A DNA stretch of 64,000 nucleotides from contig CAVWQS010000014.1 of assembly GCA_963757155.1 (NCBI GenBank), positions 186,001-250,000 on the forward strand. The letters are read 5' to 3'. The notes under the pieces were generated by a model. It ran no database searches, was not told the DNA's origin, and saw only the letters and a program-made list of their open reading frames with translations. Source of the stretch: DASXQK01 sp963757155 (GTDB lineage: Bacteria; Pseudomonadota; Alphaproteobacteria; Dongiales; Dongiaceae). A program made the position numbers and the translations under genes. Each line of letters opens with the position of its first letter. Position 1 is the stretch's first letter. This document shows, one piece after another, positions 21,795 to 30,623 of the stretch.

Positions 21795-21872
21795 CGTCAT
21801 TCCCGCGAAAGCGGGAATCCAGGGCCGCGGCCTCGTCGCTCGCCCTGGATTCCCGCTTTCGCGGGAATGACG
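21795..21872. repeat. Perfect 30-bp inverted repeat pair of ATTCCCGC type
   Basis: Arms at 21795-21824 and 21843-21872 are exact reverse complements around an 18-base loop. Each arm itself contains the smaller palindrome TCCCGCGAAAGCGGGA. Units starting GTCATTCCCGC are dispersed intergenic repeats in several proteobacteria; a shorter copy lies at 43514-43540. The rest of 21639-21967 also holds a CCGCGGAGG-type short tandem at about 21750-21768 and no gene. Confidence 0.8.
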
Positions 21873-21928
21873 GCAATTGAGATTCTCGCTTTGCGTAGAA
21901 TTTCCTCGCCTTGCAGTCGATGGTCGGC

Positions 21929-21950
21929 CCCTCGCCCCGAGGGGCGAGGG
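21929..21950 (-). terminator. Candidate terminator hairpin after the decarboxylase gene
   Basis: A perfect 10-bp stem, CCCTCGCCCC with GGGGCGAGGG around the loop GA, lies 18 bases past the stop of the minus-strand decarboxylase gene. No clear T run follows, so it may act as a Rho-aided or REP-type element. Confidence 0.4.
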
Positions 21951-21967
21951 AGCCTGGCCGATGCGTC

Positions 21968-23254
21968 TCAGATGCAGACGCTGGCGAGCGGGGGGAAGCC
22001 GTTGAAGGCGACGGCGGAGTAGGTGGTCGTATAGGCGCCGGTGGCGAGGATCCAGACCCGGTCGCCGGGCTTGAGGGCCAGCGGCAGGCGGCAGTCGGAC
22101 TTCTCATAGAGGATATCCGCGCTGTCGCAGGTCGGCCCCGCGAGGACGACGGGCGCGCTCTCGCCGCCGTCATGGGCCGTGAGCAGGCGGTATTTGATCG
22201 CCTCGTCCATGGTCTCGGCGAGGCCATGGAACTTGCCGACGTCGAGATAGACCCAGCGGCGGTCATCATCGCCGCCCTTCTGGGAGACCAGCACCACCTC
22301 GGCCTGGATCACCCCGGCATCGCCGACGACGCCGCGGCCAGGCTCGATGATGAGATCGGGCAGGTCGGGACCGAAGCGGCGCTGCAGGGAGCCGCGGATC
22401 GCCTCGCCATAGGCGGCAAAGGAGGGCACCTCGCTGCGGTAGCGCGCGGGGAAGCCGCCGCCGAGATCGATCATGCGCAGCGTGACGCCGCGCGCCGCGA
22501 GGCGCTGGAACAAGCCGGCGGTCACTTCGAGGGCGCGGTCGAACTGGGCGAGATCGGTCTGCTGCGAGCCGACATGGAAGGAGATGCCATAGGCCTCCAG
22601 CCCGCGGCCGGCCGCCTGGAACAACAGCTCCTCGGCCATGGCCGCCTCGCAGCCGAATTTGCGCGACAGCGGCCATTCCGCGCCCGCGCCGTCGGTCAGC
22701 ACGCGGCAATAGACCCGGGCGCCGGGCGCGCTCTCGGCCAGCTTGTCGAGCTCGCCGGCGCTGTCGAAGGCGTAGAGGCGCACGCCGCGCTCGAAGGCGG
22801 CGACGATGTCGCGCTGCTTCTTGATGGTGTTGCCGTAGGAGATCCGCTCCGGCCCGACGCCCAGCGACAGGCAGAGGTCGATCTCGCCCAGGCTGGCAGT
22901 GTCGAAGCAGGCGCCCAGCGCTGCCAGGCGCGCCAGGATCTCGGGTGCCGGGTTGGCCTTCACGGCATAGAAGACACGGGCCGCCGGCAAGGCCTGGGCC
23001 AGGGCCATGAAGTTATGGGCCACCAGGTCGACGTCGACCACGAGGCAGGGTGAGGGAAGCTCGGCCGTCTCGAGGAAGCGGGCGATCCGGGGCGGCATGC
23101 CGCCGCGCTCGGCCGGCAGCTCGACATTGCGAACCAGCGCGAGGGCCGCTTTCTTGGCGCCACCCCGACGAAGGGAGCGGCCAATCGGGAGAACGGTGGC
23201 GGATTTTTCGGAAAGGCGCGAACGGGCGCGGCGGCCCGGCTGCGGAGCAAACAT
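21968..23254 (-). CDS. Ornithine/lysine decarboxylase family (fold III, PLP-dependent)
   Basis: Alanine-racemase-fold PLP enzyme of the eukaryotic-type ornithine decarboxylase group, which makes putrescine for polyamine synthesis. The PLP lysine is in RVFYAVKANP. Phosphate and pyridine contacts are in MIDLGGGFPARY and IIEPGRG. The second-subunit substrate motif CDSAD (GPTCDSADILYEKS) has the catalytic Cys and Asp of true decarboxylases. The ATG at 23254 follows AAAGGG and gives 428 aa; family members often start near MPPRIARFLE (23098), so the first about 52 residues may be an extension. Substrate choice among ornithine, lysine and diaminopimelate is not proven; ornithine is the best guess. 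Confidence 0.85.
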   Translation of the reverse strand: MFAPQPGRRARSRLSEKSATVLPIGRSLRRGGAKKAALALVRNVELPAERGGMPPRIARFLETAELPSPCLVVDVDLVAHNFMALAQALPAARVFYAVKANPAPEILARLAALGACFDTASLGEIDLCLSLGVGPERISYGNTIKKQRDIVAAFERGVRLYAFDSAGELDKLAESAPGARVYCRVLTDGAGAEWPLSRKFGCEAAMAEELLFQAAGRGLEAYGISFHVGSQQTDLAQFDRALEVTAGLFQRLAARGVTLRMIDLGGGFPARYRSEVPSFAAYGEAIRGSLQRRFGPDLPDLIIEPGRGVVGDAGVIQAEVVLVSQKGGDDDRRWVYLDVGKFHGLAETMDEAIKYRLLTAHDGGESAPVVLAGPTCDSADILYEKSDCRLPLALKPGDRVWILATGAYTTTYSAVAFNGFPPLASVCI

Positions 23255-23483
23255 CGTAAACACCCTTTCAAGACCCGGCTCTCAGCCGGCGAGATCCAAA
23301 AAGGACGCTTCCGTCGTTGCATAAACCACCAGGGGCCAGGGGCACGTGCGTGTTGCGTCTTGTGAGCGAGGGAACATAGGGATCGAGTCCCGGCATCACA
23401 AGAATTTTTTGGGGTTTTGCCCGCCGCGGCCGAATTATTTTTTGTACAGGCTCCGCGTACTGCCCTGTCGAGGAGAGAAGAGT

Positions 23484-24431
23484 CTAGCTTTGGCCGCCGC
23501 GCAGGCGCTGCAGGCGGCGCTCGCGCAAGGTGATGTAGAGGCCGCTGGCGACGATGATCGCCGCTCCCACCCAGGTCCAGGCGTCAGGGAACTGGGCGAA
23601 GAGCAGCCAGCCGATCAGGGTGGCGCCGATCAGCTCGACATAGCCGACGGGCGCCACCACGGCGGCGCGGCCCCATTGGAAGGCCTTGATGACGAAGAAA
23701 TGGCCGAGCAGCCCCCAGACACCGATGGCGACGAAGACGGCGAGATCGGTGGCACTGTCAGGGAAGCGGATGGGGAAGAAGGGCAGCAGCAGGCAGGAGA
23801 GGAGCAAGCCGCCGAGCCCCGCCAGGGTGATGGAGGTAAAGGCGGGATCGATGCCGCCCACCTTGCGCGACAGGATCTGATAGGTGCCATAGGCCAGCGC
23901 GTCGATCAGCACCAGCACCGCGCCCCACTGCATCACCGCCGTGCCGGGGCGGATGATGACCAGGGCGCCCAGGAAGCCGAGGATCACGGCGGTCCAGCGC
24001 CGCGGGCCGACCTTCTCACCCAGCAGCGGCACCGACAGCGCGGTGACGAAGATCGGCCCGGCGAAGGAGACGGCGGCCGCGGTCGTGAGGTCGATCGTCT
24101 GGATGCCGATGAAATAGAAGGTCGAGGCGGTGAAGAGGAGACAGGCCCTGAGCGCATGCACGCCGGGCCGGCTGGTGGCGAAGAGCCGCAGCCCATGGCG
24201 CGGCAGGAAGATCGCGAGGCAGATCACGCAATGGCCGAGGTAGCGGATGAAGAAGACCTCGGTGATGGGATAGCGGGCGCCCAGATATTTGACCGACGCG
24301 TTGAGGACCGGGAAGAAGATGGCGGAGAGGCACATATAGCCCACGGCGCGCAGCACGGAGTTCCCGCCGTAGCGGGGCAGGCCGTCGCCAGGGGCGGGGC
24401 TAGGGGCGGGGCCAGGGGCGGGGATTGTCAC
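23484..24431 (-). CDS. EamA/DMT-superfamily permease (RhaT-like)
   Basis: Ten-helix drug/metabolite transporter of 315 aa made of two EamA repeats, the first around YMCLSAIFFPVLNASVKYLG and the second around AVLVLIDALAYGTYQILSRKVGG. The likely start is GTG at 24431-24429, overlapping the stop of the upstream MFS gene as GTGA, so the two are co-translated. The Pro/Gly/Ala start VTIPAPGPAPSPAPG matches a short repeated GGGGCC-type tract. The EamA family exports small metabolites or amino acids; the substrate is unknown. Confidence 0.85.
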   Translation of the reverse strand: MTIPAPGPAPSPAPGDGLPRYGGNSVLRAVGYMCLSAIFFPVLNASVKYLGARYPITEVFFIRYLGHCVICLAIFLPRHGLRLFATSRPGVHALRACLLFTASTFYFIGIQTIDLTTAAAVSFAGPIFVTALSVPLLGEKVGPRRWTAVILGFLGALVIIRPGTAVMQWGAVLVLIDALAYGTYQILSRKVGGIDPAFTSITLAGLGGLLLSCLLLPFFPIRFPDSATDLAVFVAIGVWGLLGHFFVIKAFQWGRAAVVAPVGYVELIGATLIGWLLFAQFPDAWTWVGAAIIVASGLYITLRERRLQRLRGGQS

Positions 24432-25903
24432 TCGACGGGGACAGTGGCGGGCGGATGCTCGCCGAGCTCGCGATCCTCCACCAGGGCATAGATGGCGACG
24501 CCGATGGCCAGCACCACGGCGCAGGCCCCGAACATCACGGCGAAGGCCCGGGCCACGGCGGCTCTCAACTCGGGCGGCAGGGACTGGCGCGCCAGATCCT
24601 CGATATCGCCGACGATCCCGCCATGGCCGAGGGCGCCCGCCAGCAGTCCCAGCACCAGCGCCGAGGCGGCGGCGATGCCCAGCGTGCCGCCGAGGGTGCG
24701 GGCGAAGGCGACGGCGCCGCTGACGGCGCCCAGGTCGCGGCGTTGGACCGCGTTCTGGGCGGCGACATTGCAGCAGGGGAAGATCGGACCGAAGCCGAAG
24801 CCGGCGACCATCAATATGGCCGAGGCGCCATAGGGGGAGAGATCCGCGGCGAAGAAGGCGAGGAGGAGGAGGCAGACGACGGTGAGCGGCAATCCGAAGA
24901 GCGGCGGGCGCTTGTAGCGGCCGTGGCGGCGGGTGTAGCGGCCGGCGAGATTGGCGGTCAGCGTGCTCGACAGCATGATGGGGATCATCAGCAGCCCTGC
25001 TTCGCTGACCTTGGCGCCCAGGGCCACCTGGAAATAGACCGGCGCCAGCACGCTGACCGCGAGCCAGACGGCATAGATGATGACCGAGACGGCGAGCACC
25101 GGTCGGATGACCCCGTCCTTCAGGAATCGCGGCGGCAGGATCGGCTCGGCGGCCCGGGTCTGGGAGCGGGCGAAGAGCGTGCCGGCGACGAGCGCGACGG
25201 CGGCGAGCGCCATGGTCGAGGGCGCGGTCCAGGGAATCGTCTTGCCGCCGAGGGAGAGCAGCATCAGGAAAGCGATGGTGCCGACCGAGAGAAACAGCAC
25301 GCCCCAGAGATCGATGCGGGACCGGTGCGACTCGGTCGGCAGCTTGCGCAGCGCCCGGTCGGCAATCAGCAGCGCCAGCAGCCCGAAGGGGATGTTGATC
25401 CAGAAGATCCAGGGCCAGCCGTAATACTGGGTCAGCAGCCCCCCGGCCGTGGGCCCCAGGATCGAGGCGCTGCCCCAGACCACGGCGAAATGCCCGGCAT
25501 AGCGCCCGCGCTCCCGCGGCGAGACGACATCGGCGATGACCGTCTGCCCCACCGTCAGCAAGCCGCCGCCGCCGAGGCCCTGCAGGGCCCGGAACAGGAT
25601 GAGAAGCGGCATGGAGGGGGCGAGCGCGCAGAGTGCGGAGCCCAGCATGAACAGGATCAGCGAGACATTCAGGATGAGCCGGCGGCCGTAGAGGTCGCTC
25701 AGCTTGCCGACGATGGGGGTGACGCAAGTCGAGGTCAGGAGATAAGCCGTGACCACCCAGGAGATCAGCGTGAAGCCGCCGAGATCGGCGGCGATGGGCG
25801 GCAAAGCCGTGGCGACGATGGTCTGGTCGAGCGCCGACAGGAACAGCGCCAACAGGGCGCCGATGACGATGGCGCGGACGTCGGAGGGGGAGAGCGTGGA
25901 CAT
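24428..25903 (-). CDS. MFS multidrug exporter, DHA2 (EmrB/QacA) family
   Basis: 491-aa, 14-helix proton-drug antiporter. Motif D1 region is LDQTIVATALPPIAADLG, motif A in loop 2-3 is GKLSDLYGRRLILN, and antiporter motif C is GSASILGPTAGGLL. An intact frame starts at an ATG behind a short leader. It is followed without a gap by the EamA permease gene. Likely exports hydrophobic toxic compounds; no adjacent regulator is seen. Confidence 0.88.
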   Translation of the reverse strand: MSTLSPSDVRAIVIGALLALFLSALDQTIVATALPPIAADLGGFTLISWVVTAYLLTSTCVTPIVGKLSDLYGRRLILNVSLILFMLGSALCALAPSMPLLILFRALQGLGGGGLLTVGQTVIADVVSPRERGRYAGHFAVVWGSASILGPTAGGLLTQYYGWPWIFWINIPFGLLALLIADRALRKLPTESHRSRIDLWGVLFLSVGTIAFLMLLSLGGKTIPWTAPSTMALAAVALVAGTLFARSQTRAAEPILPPRFLKDGVIRPVLAVSVIIYAVWLAVSVLAPVYFQVALGAKVSEAGLLMIPIMLSSTLTANLAGRYTRRHGRYKRPPLFGLPLTVVCLLLLAFFAADLSPYGASAILMVAGFGFGPIFPCCNVAAQNAVQRRDLGAVSGAVAFARTLGGTLGIAAASALVLGLLAGALGHGGIVGDIEDLARQSLPPELRAAVARAFAVMFGACAVVLAIGVAIYALVEDRELGEHPPATVPVE

Positions 25904-26038
25904 CGAGGACCGGCCGGAATGGGCTCGCTCAGGCTTACTCCCGAGGGCAGCACCGGATCAACCGGGAAGACCGCCGGCCGGGTCGATGAAGGGCTGCCAT
26001 GTCGAAAATGCAGGGCCCTTGCTCGGAAAACAAGGTGA

Positions 26039-26143
26039 ACCACAGAGACACAGAGGCACAGAGAAGAAAAATCTGAGGAGGGCTTGACGGGCAAGAGGTG
26101 CGCGTCAACCAGGCTCTCCCATGTGTCTCTGTGTCTCTGTGGT
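26039..26143. repeat. Inverted pair of CCACAGAGACACAGAGG repeats
   Basis: The arm at 26039-26060 and the arm at 26122-26143 are reverse complements with one mismatch over 22 bp, enclosing about 60 bp. This ACCACAGAGACACAGAG motif is a dispersed short repeat seen in distantly related bacteria. It lies between two transporter genes, with no coding potential inside. It could fold into a long hairpin in RNA. Confidence 0.7.
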
Positions 26144-26151
26144 AAATCTTT

Positions 26152-27620
26152 CTACTCGGCCAAGGTCAGCGGACGGCAGACGGATTCCAAGGGCTTGCGT
26201 TCCGCCGCCACGCCCCAGATCAGCAGCACGAGGGCGGCGCCCAGCATCAGCGCGGCGCCGATCAGATAGCCGATGAAGACCTCGCCGCGCGAGCCGGTCT
26301 CGATGAGCCGGCCGAAGAGCAAGGGCCCGGCGATGCCGCCGAGGCCCGTCCCCACGGCATAGAAGACCGCGATGGCCATGGCGCGCAGCTCCAGCGGGAA
26401 GGTCTCGCTCACAGTGAGATAGGCCGAGCTCGCCGCTGCCGAGGCGAAGAAGAAGACGATCATCCAGGCGACCGTCTGGCCGGCGGCGCTGAGCTCGCCC
26501 TGCTGGAAGAGATAACCGCTGAGCGCCAGCAGCAGCCCGGAGAGGATATAGGTGCCCGCGATCATCGGCTTGCGCCCCAGGCTATCGAAGAAATGCCCGA
26601 GCAGCAGGGGACCCAGGAAGTTTCCGGCGGCGAAGGGCAGGATGTACCAGCCGACGCTGGCCGCCGGCACGGCGTAGAAATCCGTCAGCACGAGGGCGTA
26701 GGTGAAGAAGATCGCGTTGTAGAAGAAGGCCTGGGCGGCCATCAGGCTGAGCCCCACCAGGGCCCGGCGCCGATGCACCCAGAACAGGCTGTGGAATACC
26801 TCGCCAAGGCCGATGGGGCGGGCCTGGAAGCGGATGCGCGCCGCCATCCCCGCCGGCAGCTGCCGGCCCGAGGCCTCGAAGCGGTGCTCGATGCCTTCGA
26901 CGACGCGTCGCGCCTCCTCGGCGCGCCCATGGGTCAGGAGCCAGCGGGGGACTCCGGCAGCCAGAGCCGCATGACGAAGATGACCAATGACAGGGCGGCG
27001 CCGATCAGGAAGCAGAGGCGCCAGCCGAGATCGGCGGCGAAGAGGCTCGTATCCAGGAGCAGCAGCGAGCCGCCGGCCCCCAGCGCCGCGCCGACCCAGA
27101 AGCTGCCATTGATGGCGAGATCGGTCCAGCCGCGGTAGCGGCAGGGGATCAGCTCCTGGATCGTGGAGTTGATCGCGGCATATTCGCCGCCGATGCCCGC
27201 CCCGGTGAGGAAGCGGAAGAGGACGAAGCTGGCGAGATTCCAGGAGAGGCCGGTCGCCGCCGCCGCGACCATGTAGACGGCCAAGGTGATGAAGAAGAGC
27301 CTCCGTCGCCCCAGCCGGTCCGTCAGCCAGCCGAAGAACAGCGCCCCCAGCACCGCGCCGCCGACATAGGCGCTGCTGGCGAGCCCGACATCGGTATTGC
27401 TGAGGGCGAGCGTGTCACCCTGCTTCAGGGTCGCGGCGACGGAGCCGGCCAGGGTGACCTCGAGCCCGTCGAGGATCCAGGTGATACCCAGCGCCGCCAC
27501 CACCAGACTGTGGAAGCGGGCCCAGGGCAGACGGTCGAGCCGCGCCGGCACATCGGTCTCGATGACGGGGAAAGCTACGAGGCGCGCCGTCCCCCTGCTC
27601 AGCCTCTGGACGCTGTTCAT
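26152..27620 (-). CDS. MFS transporter (sugar-porter / aromatic-acid symporter-like), one frameshift
   Basis: Twelve-helix symporter related to the sugar-porter/AAHS families. The first half has ITWILDGLEVTLAGSVAATL and motif A GWLTDRLGRRRLFF. The half ends LWLPESP(R)WLLTHGRAEEARRVVEGI, the standard PESPRWL sequence. One C is missing in the run near 26935, splitting the gene in two; restoring it gives 489 aa. The second half includes GNFLGPLLLGHFFDSLGRKP. A transported organic or aromatic acid is possible given pob/pca genes nearby, but the gene stands alone. Confidence 0.85.
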
Positions 27621-27982
27621 GGATCGCTGGCCATGTCCTGCGCTGAACGCCGGGTTCGACGGATTGGTTCCCCTTAGCGGCCCTCTACGGCGCTTATTGG
27701 CCCTCTACCGCGCCTCCTGCCCTCTCCCGCGCTTCGAAGCGGGAGAGGGAGGGGACCCATCGCGCCAGCGATGGGGAGGGTGAGGGGAGTGCAAGTAGGA
27801 TCTCGCTTGATCGGCCCTCACCCGCCGCCGTCGCTGCGCGCCGGCGGCACCCTCTCCCGCTTCGAAGCGCGGTAGAGGGAAGTAAGCGGGCGAGAGGTTT
27901 GCGGTTGATGGACCCCCTCACCCCGACCCTCTCCCCCGTTCCGGGGGCGAGGGGGAAACAAGAGGGAAGCGGGCGGTCGTGC
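27621..27982. repeat. Intergenic cluster of palindromic repeats
   Basis: No gene. At least three hairpin elements are packed here: 27721-27748 (CCTCTCCCGC and GCGGGAGAGG around GCTTCGAA), followed by a second stem near 27754-27774 (CCCATCGCG/CGATGGG); 27850-27879; and 27924-27953 with a C5/G5 stem. Two extra half-units CCCTCTAC occur near 27681 and 27701. This is the densest copy of the window-wide repeat family and separates two operons. Confidence 0.75.
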
Positions 27983-28804
27983 CTACCCGTGATTGATGAT
28001 TCTTGCCAGGAACGCGCGGGTGCGCTCATGGGCGGGGGCGGAGAAGAACTGGGCGGGGGGCGCTTCCTCGATGATGCGGCCGTCATGCATCATGACCATG
28101 CGGTCGGCGACCTCGCGGGCGAAACCCATCTCATGGCTGACGACGATCATCGTCATGCCTTCGCGGGCCAGCTCCTTCATCACCTCCAGCACCTCGCCGA
28201 TCATCTCGGGATCGAGCGCGCTGGTCGGCTCGTCGAACAGCATCAGGGCCGGGCGCATGGCGAGCGCCCGGGCGATGGCGACCCGCTGCTGCTGCCCGCC
28301 GGAGAGCTGGGCCGGGTAGGCGTCCTCCTTGTCCGAGAGGCCGATGCGCGCCAGCAAAGCGCGGGCCGTCTCGACGGCCTCGGCCTTCGGCACGCCGCGC
28401 ACCTGCATCGGCGCCTCGATGATATTGCCCACCGCCGTCAGATGCGGGAAGAGATTGAAGCGCTGGAACACCATGCCGATCTCCTGGCGCTGGCGGGCGA
28501 TATTGCGCTCCCGATCCTCGATCAGTTTGCCGTCCCGCTCGCGATAGCCGATGAGATGCCCGTTCACCAGGATCCGGCCGCGGTTGATCTTCTCGAGATG
28601 GTTGAGGCAGCGGATCAGCGTGGTCTTGCCTGAGCCCGAGGCGCCGACTACGACCACCACCTCGCCGCGCCGGACGGTCAGCGAGACGCCTTTCAGAACC
28701 TCCAGCGGCCCGAATGATTTGTGGACATCCATCGCCTCGACGACGAGCTCCGTGGCATTGGCGGGCAGGCCGCCGACGGCGGAGAGGATGGCCGATGATG
28801 CCAT
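27983..28804 (-). CDS. Polar amino-acid ABC transporter, ATP-binding protein (GlnQ/HisP-like)
   Basis: 273-aa cytoplasmic ATPase that drives uptake. Walker A is GASGSGKTT, the Q-loop region is IGMVFQRFNLFPHLTAVGN, the ABC signature is LSGGQQQRVAIARALA, Walker B is LMLFDEPTSALDPE and the switch His is in VVSHEMGFA. The PAAT-type features (FNLFPHLTALEN-like stretch) support amino-acid uptake. The gene is third in the set binding protein, permease, ATPase, starting 3 bases after the permease stop. Confidence 0.92.
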   Translation of the reverse strand: MASSAILSAVGGLPANATELVVEAMDVHKSFGPLEVLKGVSLTVRRGEVVVVVGASGSGKTTLIRCLNHLEKINRGRILVNGHLIGYRERDGKLIEDRERNIARQRQEIGMVFQRFNLFPHLTAVGNIIEAPMQVRGVPKAEAVETARALLARIGLSDKEDAYPAQLSGGQQQRVAIARALAMRPALMLFDEPTSALDPEMIGEVLEVMKELAREGMTMIVVSHEMGFAREVADRMVMMHDGRIIEEAPPAQFFSAPAHERTRAFLARIINHG

Positions 28805-28807
28805 GAT

Positions 28808-29590
28808 CTAGCGATCCCGCTGCAGGCGAGAGGCGCGGATCCACTCCAGCCCGCCGGCGAGAAGTCCGCTGCCCGCCGCCTTGCGCTGGGTCGGCTCGCC
28901 GAAGCGCCGCTCGATCCACTGCTGCACGAAACCCCACAGCGTCGTCAGCGTCAGATAATAGAGGGCGACCACCAGATAGAGCTCGAAGACACGGAAGGTG
29001 GCGGAGGTGATCATCTGGGTCGCCAGCAGGAGCTCCGGCACGCCGATGACGCTGACCAGGGTCGTATTCTTCAGCATGCCGTTGAAGTCGTTGCCCAGCG
29101 GCGGCAGGATCACCCGGGCCGCCTGGGGCAGGACGATGCGGCGCATGAGCTTGCCATAGGTCATGCCGAGGGATTTCGCCGCCTCGGTCTGACCGATATC
29201 CACCGAAGCGATGCCCGCCCGGATGATCTCGCTCATATAGGCGCCCTCGTTGAGGCTGAGGGCGAGAATGGCCGCCTGGATATTGCCGGGCAGGACCACG
29301 AAGCCGAGGTCGATGTCCTCGAAGCGGAAGATGTTGCCCGCCGCGAGACCGGTGTAGATGAACACGATCTGGACCAGCAGCGGCGTGCCCCGCATCACCC
29401 AGACATAGAAGCCGACGATCGTCTGGATGAGCCGGAAGCGGGAGAGCCGTCCCAGAGCCGCGAACAAGCCGATGACGGTGCCGAGGCTCTGGGAGATCAC
29501 GCTCAGGCTGAGGGTGAGCCAGAGCCCGTGAAGATAGACCGAGCTCGGCTCGAGCAGGTAGTGCCAGAAGAACCCCCAGTCGAAGGCCAT
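28808..29590 (-). CDS. Polar amino-acid ABC transporter, permease (HisM/GlnP-like)
   Basis: 260-aa membrane permease with about five helices. The family EAA loop is IGQTEAAKSLGMTYGKLMRRIVLPQAAR, where the transporter meets its ATPase, and the N-terminal motif is GLWLTLSLSVISQSLGTVIGL. Only one permease is encoded, so it is likely a homodimer. It is followed by its ATPase gene with a 3-base gap and lies 25 bases after the binding-protein gene. Confidence 0.92.
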   Translation of the reverse strand: MAFDWGFFWHYLLEPSSVYLHGLWLTLSLSVISQSLGTVIGLFAALGRLSRFRLIQTIVGFYVWVMRGTPLLVQIVFIYTGLAAGNIFRFEDIDLGFVVLPGNIQAAILALSLNEGAYMSEIIRAGIASVDIGQTEAAKSLGMTYGKLMRRIVLPQAARVILPPLGNDFNGMLKNTTLVSVIGVPELLLATQMITSATFRVFELYLVVALYYLTLTTLWGFVQQWIERRFGEPTQRKAAGSGLLAGGLEWIRASRLQRDR

Positions 29591-29615
29591 GGGGCCAGTC
29601 TACTCCGACCGGCTC

Positions 29616-30431
29616 CTAAATCGCATCGCCCTCCAAATGCCACTTGGTCAGGATCTTCAGATAGGTCCCGTCCGCCTTCATGGCGTCGAAGGCCTTCTGG
29701 ATGGCGTCCCGCAATTCCGGATCGTCCTTGCGCACCGCGATCCCGGCCAGGATCTTGGCGAAGGGATCGCCGGCGATGTCGAAGACATTGGCGGCCTTCT
29801 GCATGAAATAGGCGGCGCTCTCCAGGGTCGTCCCATAGACATCGACCTGGTTGATCTGCAGAGCCTGCAGCGCGTCGGAATCCTTGGGATAGACGACGAT
29901 ATTGGCGGGCGGCTTGCCGGCGGCGGCGAATTTCTTGTTCTGCTCGTCGATCAGGGTCTGGATGGTCGTGCCGTTCTCCACCGCGATCTTGGCCCCCGAA
30001 AGATCGTCGAGGCCGTGGATGTTCTTGGGATTGCCCTTATGCACCAGCAGGGATTCGCTGGAATACATGTAGTCGACGAAATCGACGACCTCGCGGCGCT
30101 TCGGCTTGTCGAAGAGCTGGGAGAGGATCGCGTCGCAATGGTGGGCCTGCAGCGCGGGGATGATGCCGTCGAAGGGGGTATTGGCGAATTCCGCGGCGAC
30201 GCCGAGGCGCCGGGCGATCTCGGTGCCGATCTCGATGTCGGAGCCGATGGGCTTGTTGTTCTCGTCGAAATAGCCCAGCGGCGGGCCTGAGATGTCGGAG
30301 CAGTAGACGATCTTGCCGGCGCTGGCGATATTGGCCGGCGGCGTCACCTCCGCCGCCTTCGCCGCCAGCGGTAGGGCGAGGCCGAAGGCCATCGCCGCGG
30401 CCAGACCGAATGTCTTCTTGCGCATCGTCAT
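29616..30431 (-). CDS. Periplasmic amino-acid-binding protein of the ABC transporter
   Basis: 271-aa type II solute-binding protein. The start at 30431 (MTMRKKTFGLAAAMAFGL) sits behind GGGAGGAAGCG and gives a clean Sec signal ending at AAKA-AEVT. The mature part has the SBP_bac_3 features YCSDISGPPLGYFDENNKPIGSDIEIG, GIIPALQAHHCDAILS and GAKIAVENGTT. The exact ligand is unknown; polar amino acids or related compounds fit. The GntR gene diverges from it, and two operator-like palindromes lie in the shared gap. Confidence 0.9.
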   Translation of the reverse strand: MTMRKKTFGLAAAMAFGLALPLAAKAAEVTPPANIASAGKIVYCSDISGPPLGYFDENNKPIGSDIEIGTEIARRLGVAAEFANTPFDGIIPALQAHHCDAILSQLFDKPKRREVVDFVDYMYSSESLLVHKGNPKNIHGLDDLSGAKIAVENGTTIQTLIDEQNKKFAAAGKPPANIVVYPKDSDALQALQINQVDVYGTTLESAAYFMQKAANVFDIAGDPFAKILAGIAVRKDDPELRDAIQKAFDAMKADGTYLKILTKWHLEGDAI

Positions 30432-30500
30432 CGCTTCCTCCCTGGAGATTGTCCGTTGCCTATAGCCTGGGTATCGCGGAACCGGATCCCTTGCCGGTAT

Positions 30501-30524
30501 GAAACCAATCTGGTATTTGGTTTC
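30501..30524. promoter_or_regulatory. Operator-like palindrome 1 of the GntR gap
   Basis: Perfect 8-bp arms GAAACCAA and TTGGTTTC around TCTGGTAT. The core CCAATCTGGTATTTGG (30505-30520) closely matches the second site at 30601-30616, 96 bp away. It lies 70 bp upstream of the ABC binding-protein start and upstream of the divergent gntR-type gene. Confidence 0.6.
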
Positions 30525-30600
30525 AATGTCCGGCTTACCGCATCGAGGCTTGCACGCCCAAACTGCCATCGTCAAGATGACGGGGATCAGAATGCTGAAG

Positions 30601-30616
30601 CCAATCTACATATTGG
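30601..30616. promoter_or_regulatory. Operator-like palindrome 2 of the GntR gap
   Basis: CCAATCTACATATTGG: 5-bp arms CCAAT and ATTGG with the same CCAATCT half as the first site. It lies just upstream of the proposed GntR start at 30624, where autoregulators of this family commonly bind. Confidence 0.6.
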
Positions 30617-30623
30617 TATCGAA

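Noticed and set aside
24425..26038. 537-codon plus-strand frame opposite the MFS gene
   Set aside because: Asp/Gln/Arg-rich antisense of a 14-helix transporter.
27650..27670. GGTTCGACGG resembling a tRNA T-arm
   Set aside because: No acceptor, D or anticodon stems could be formed around it.
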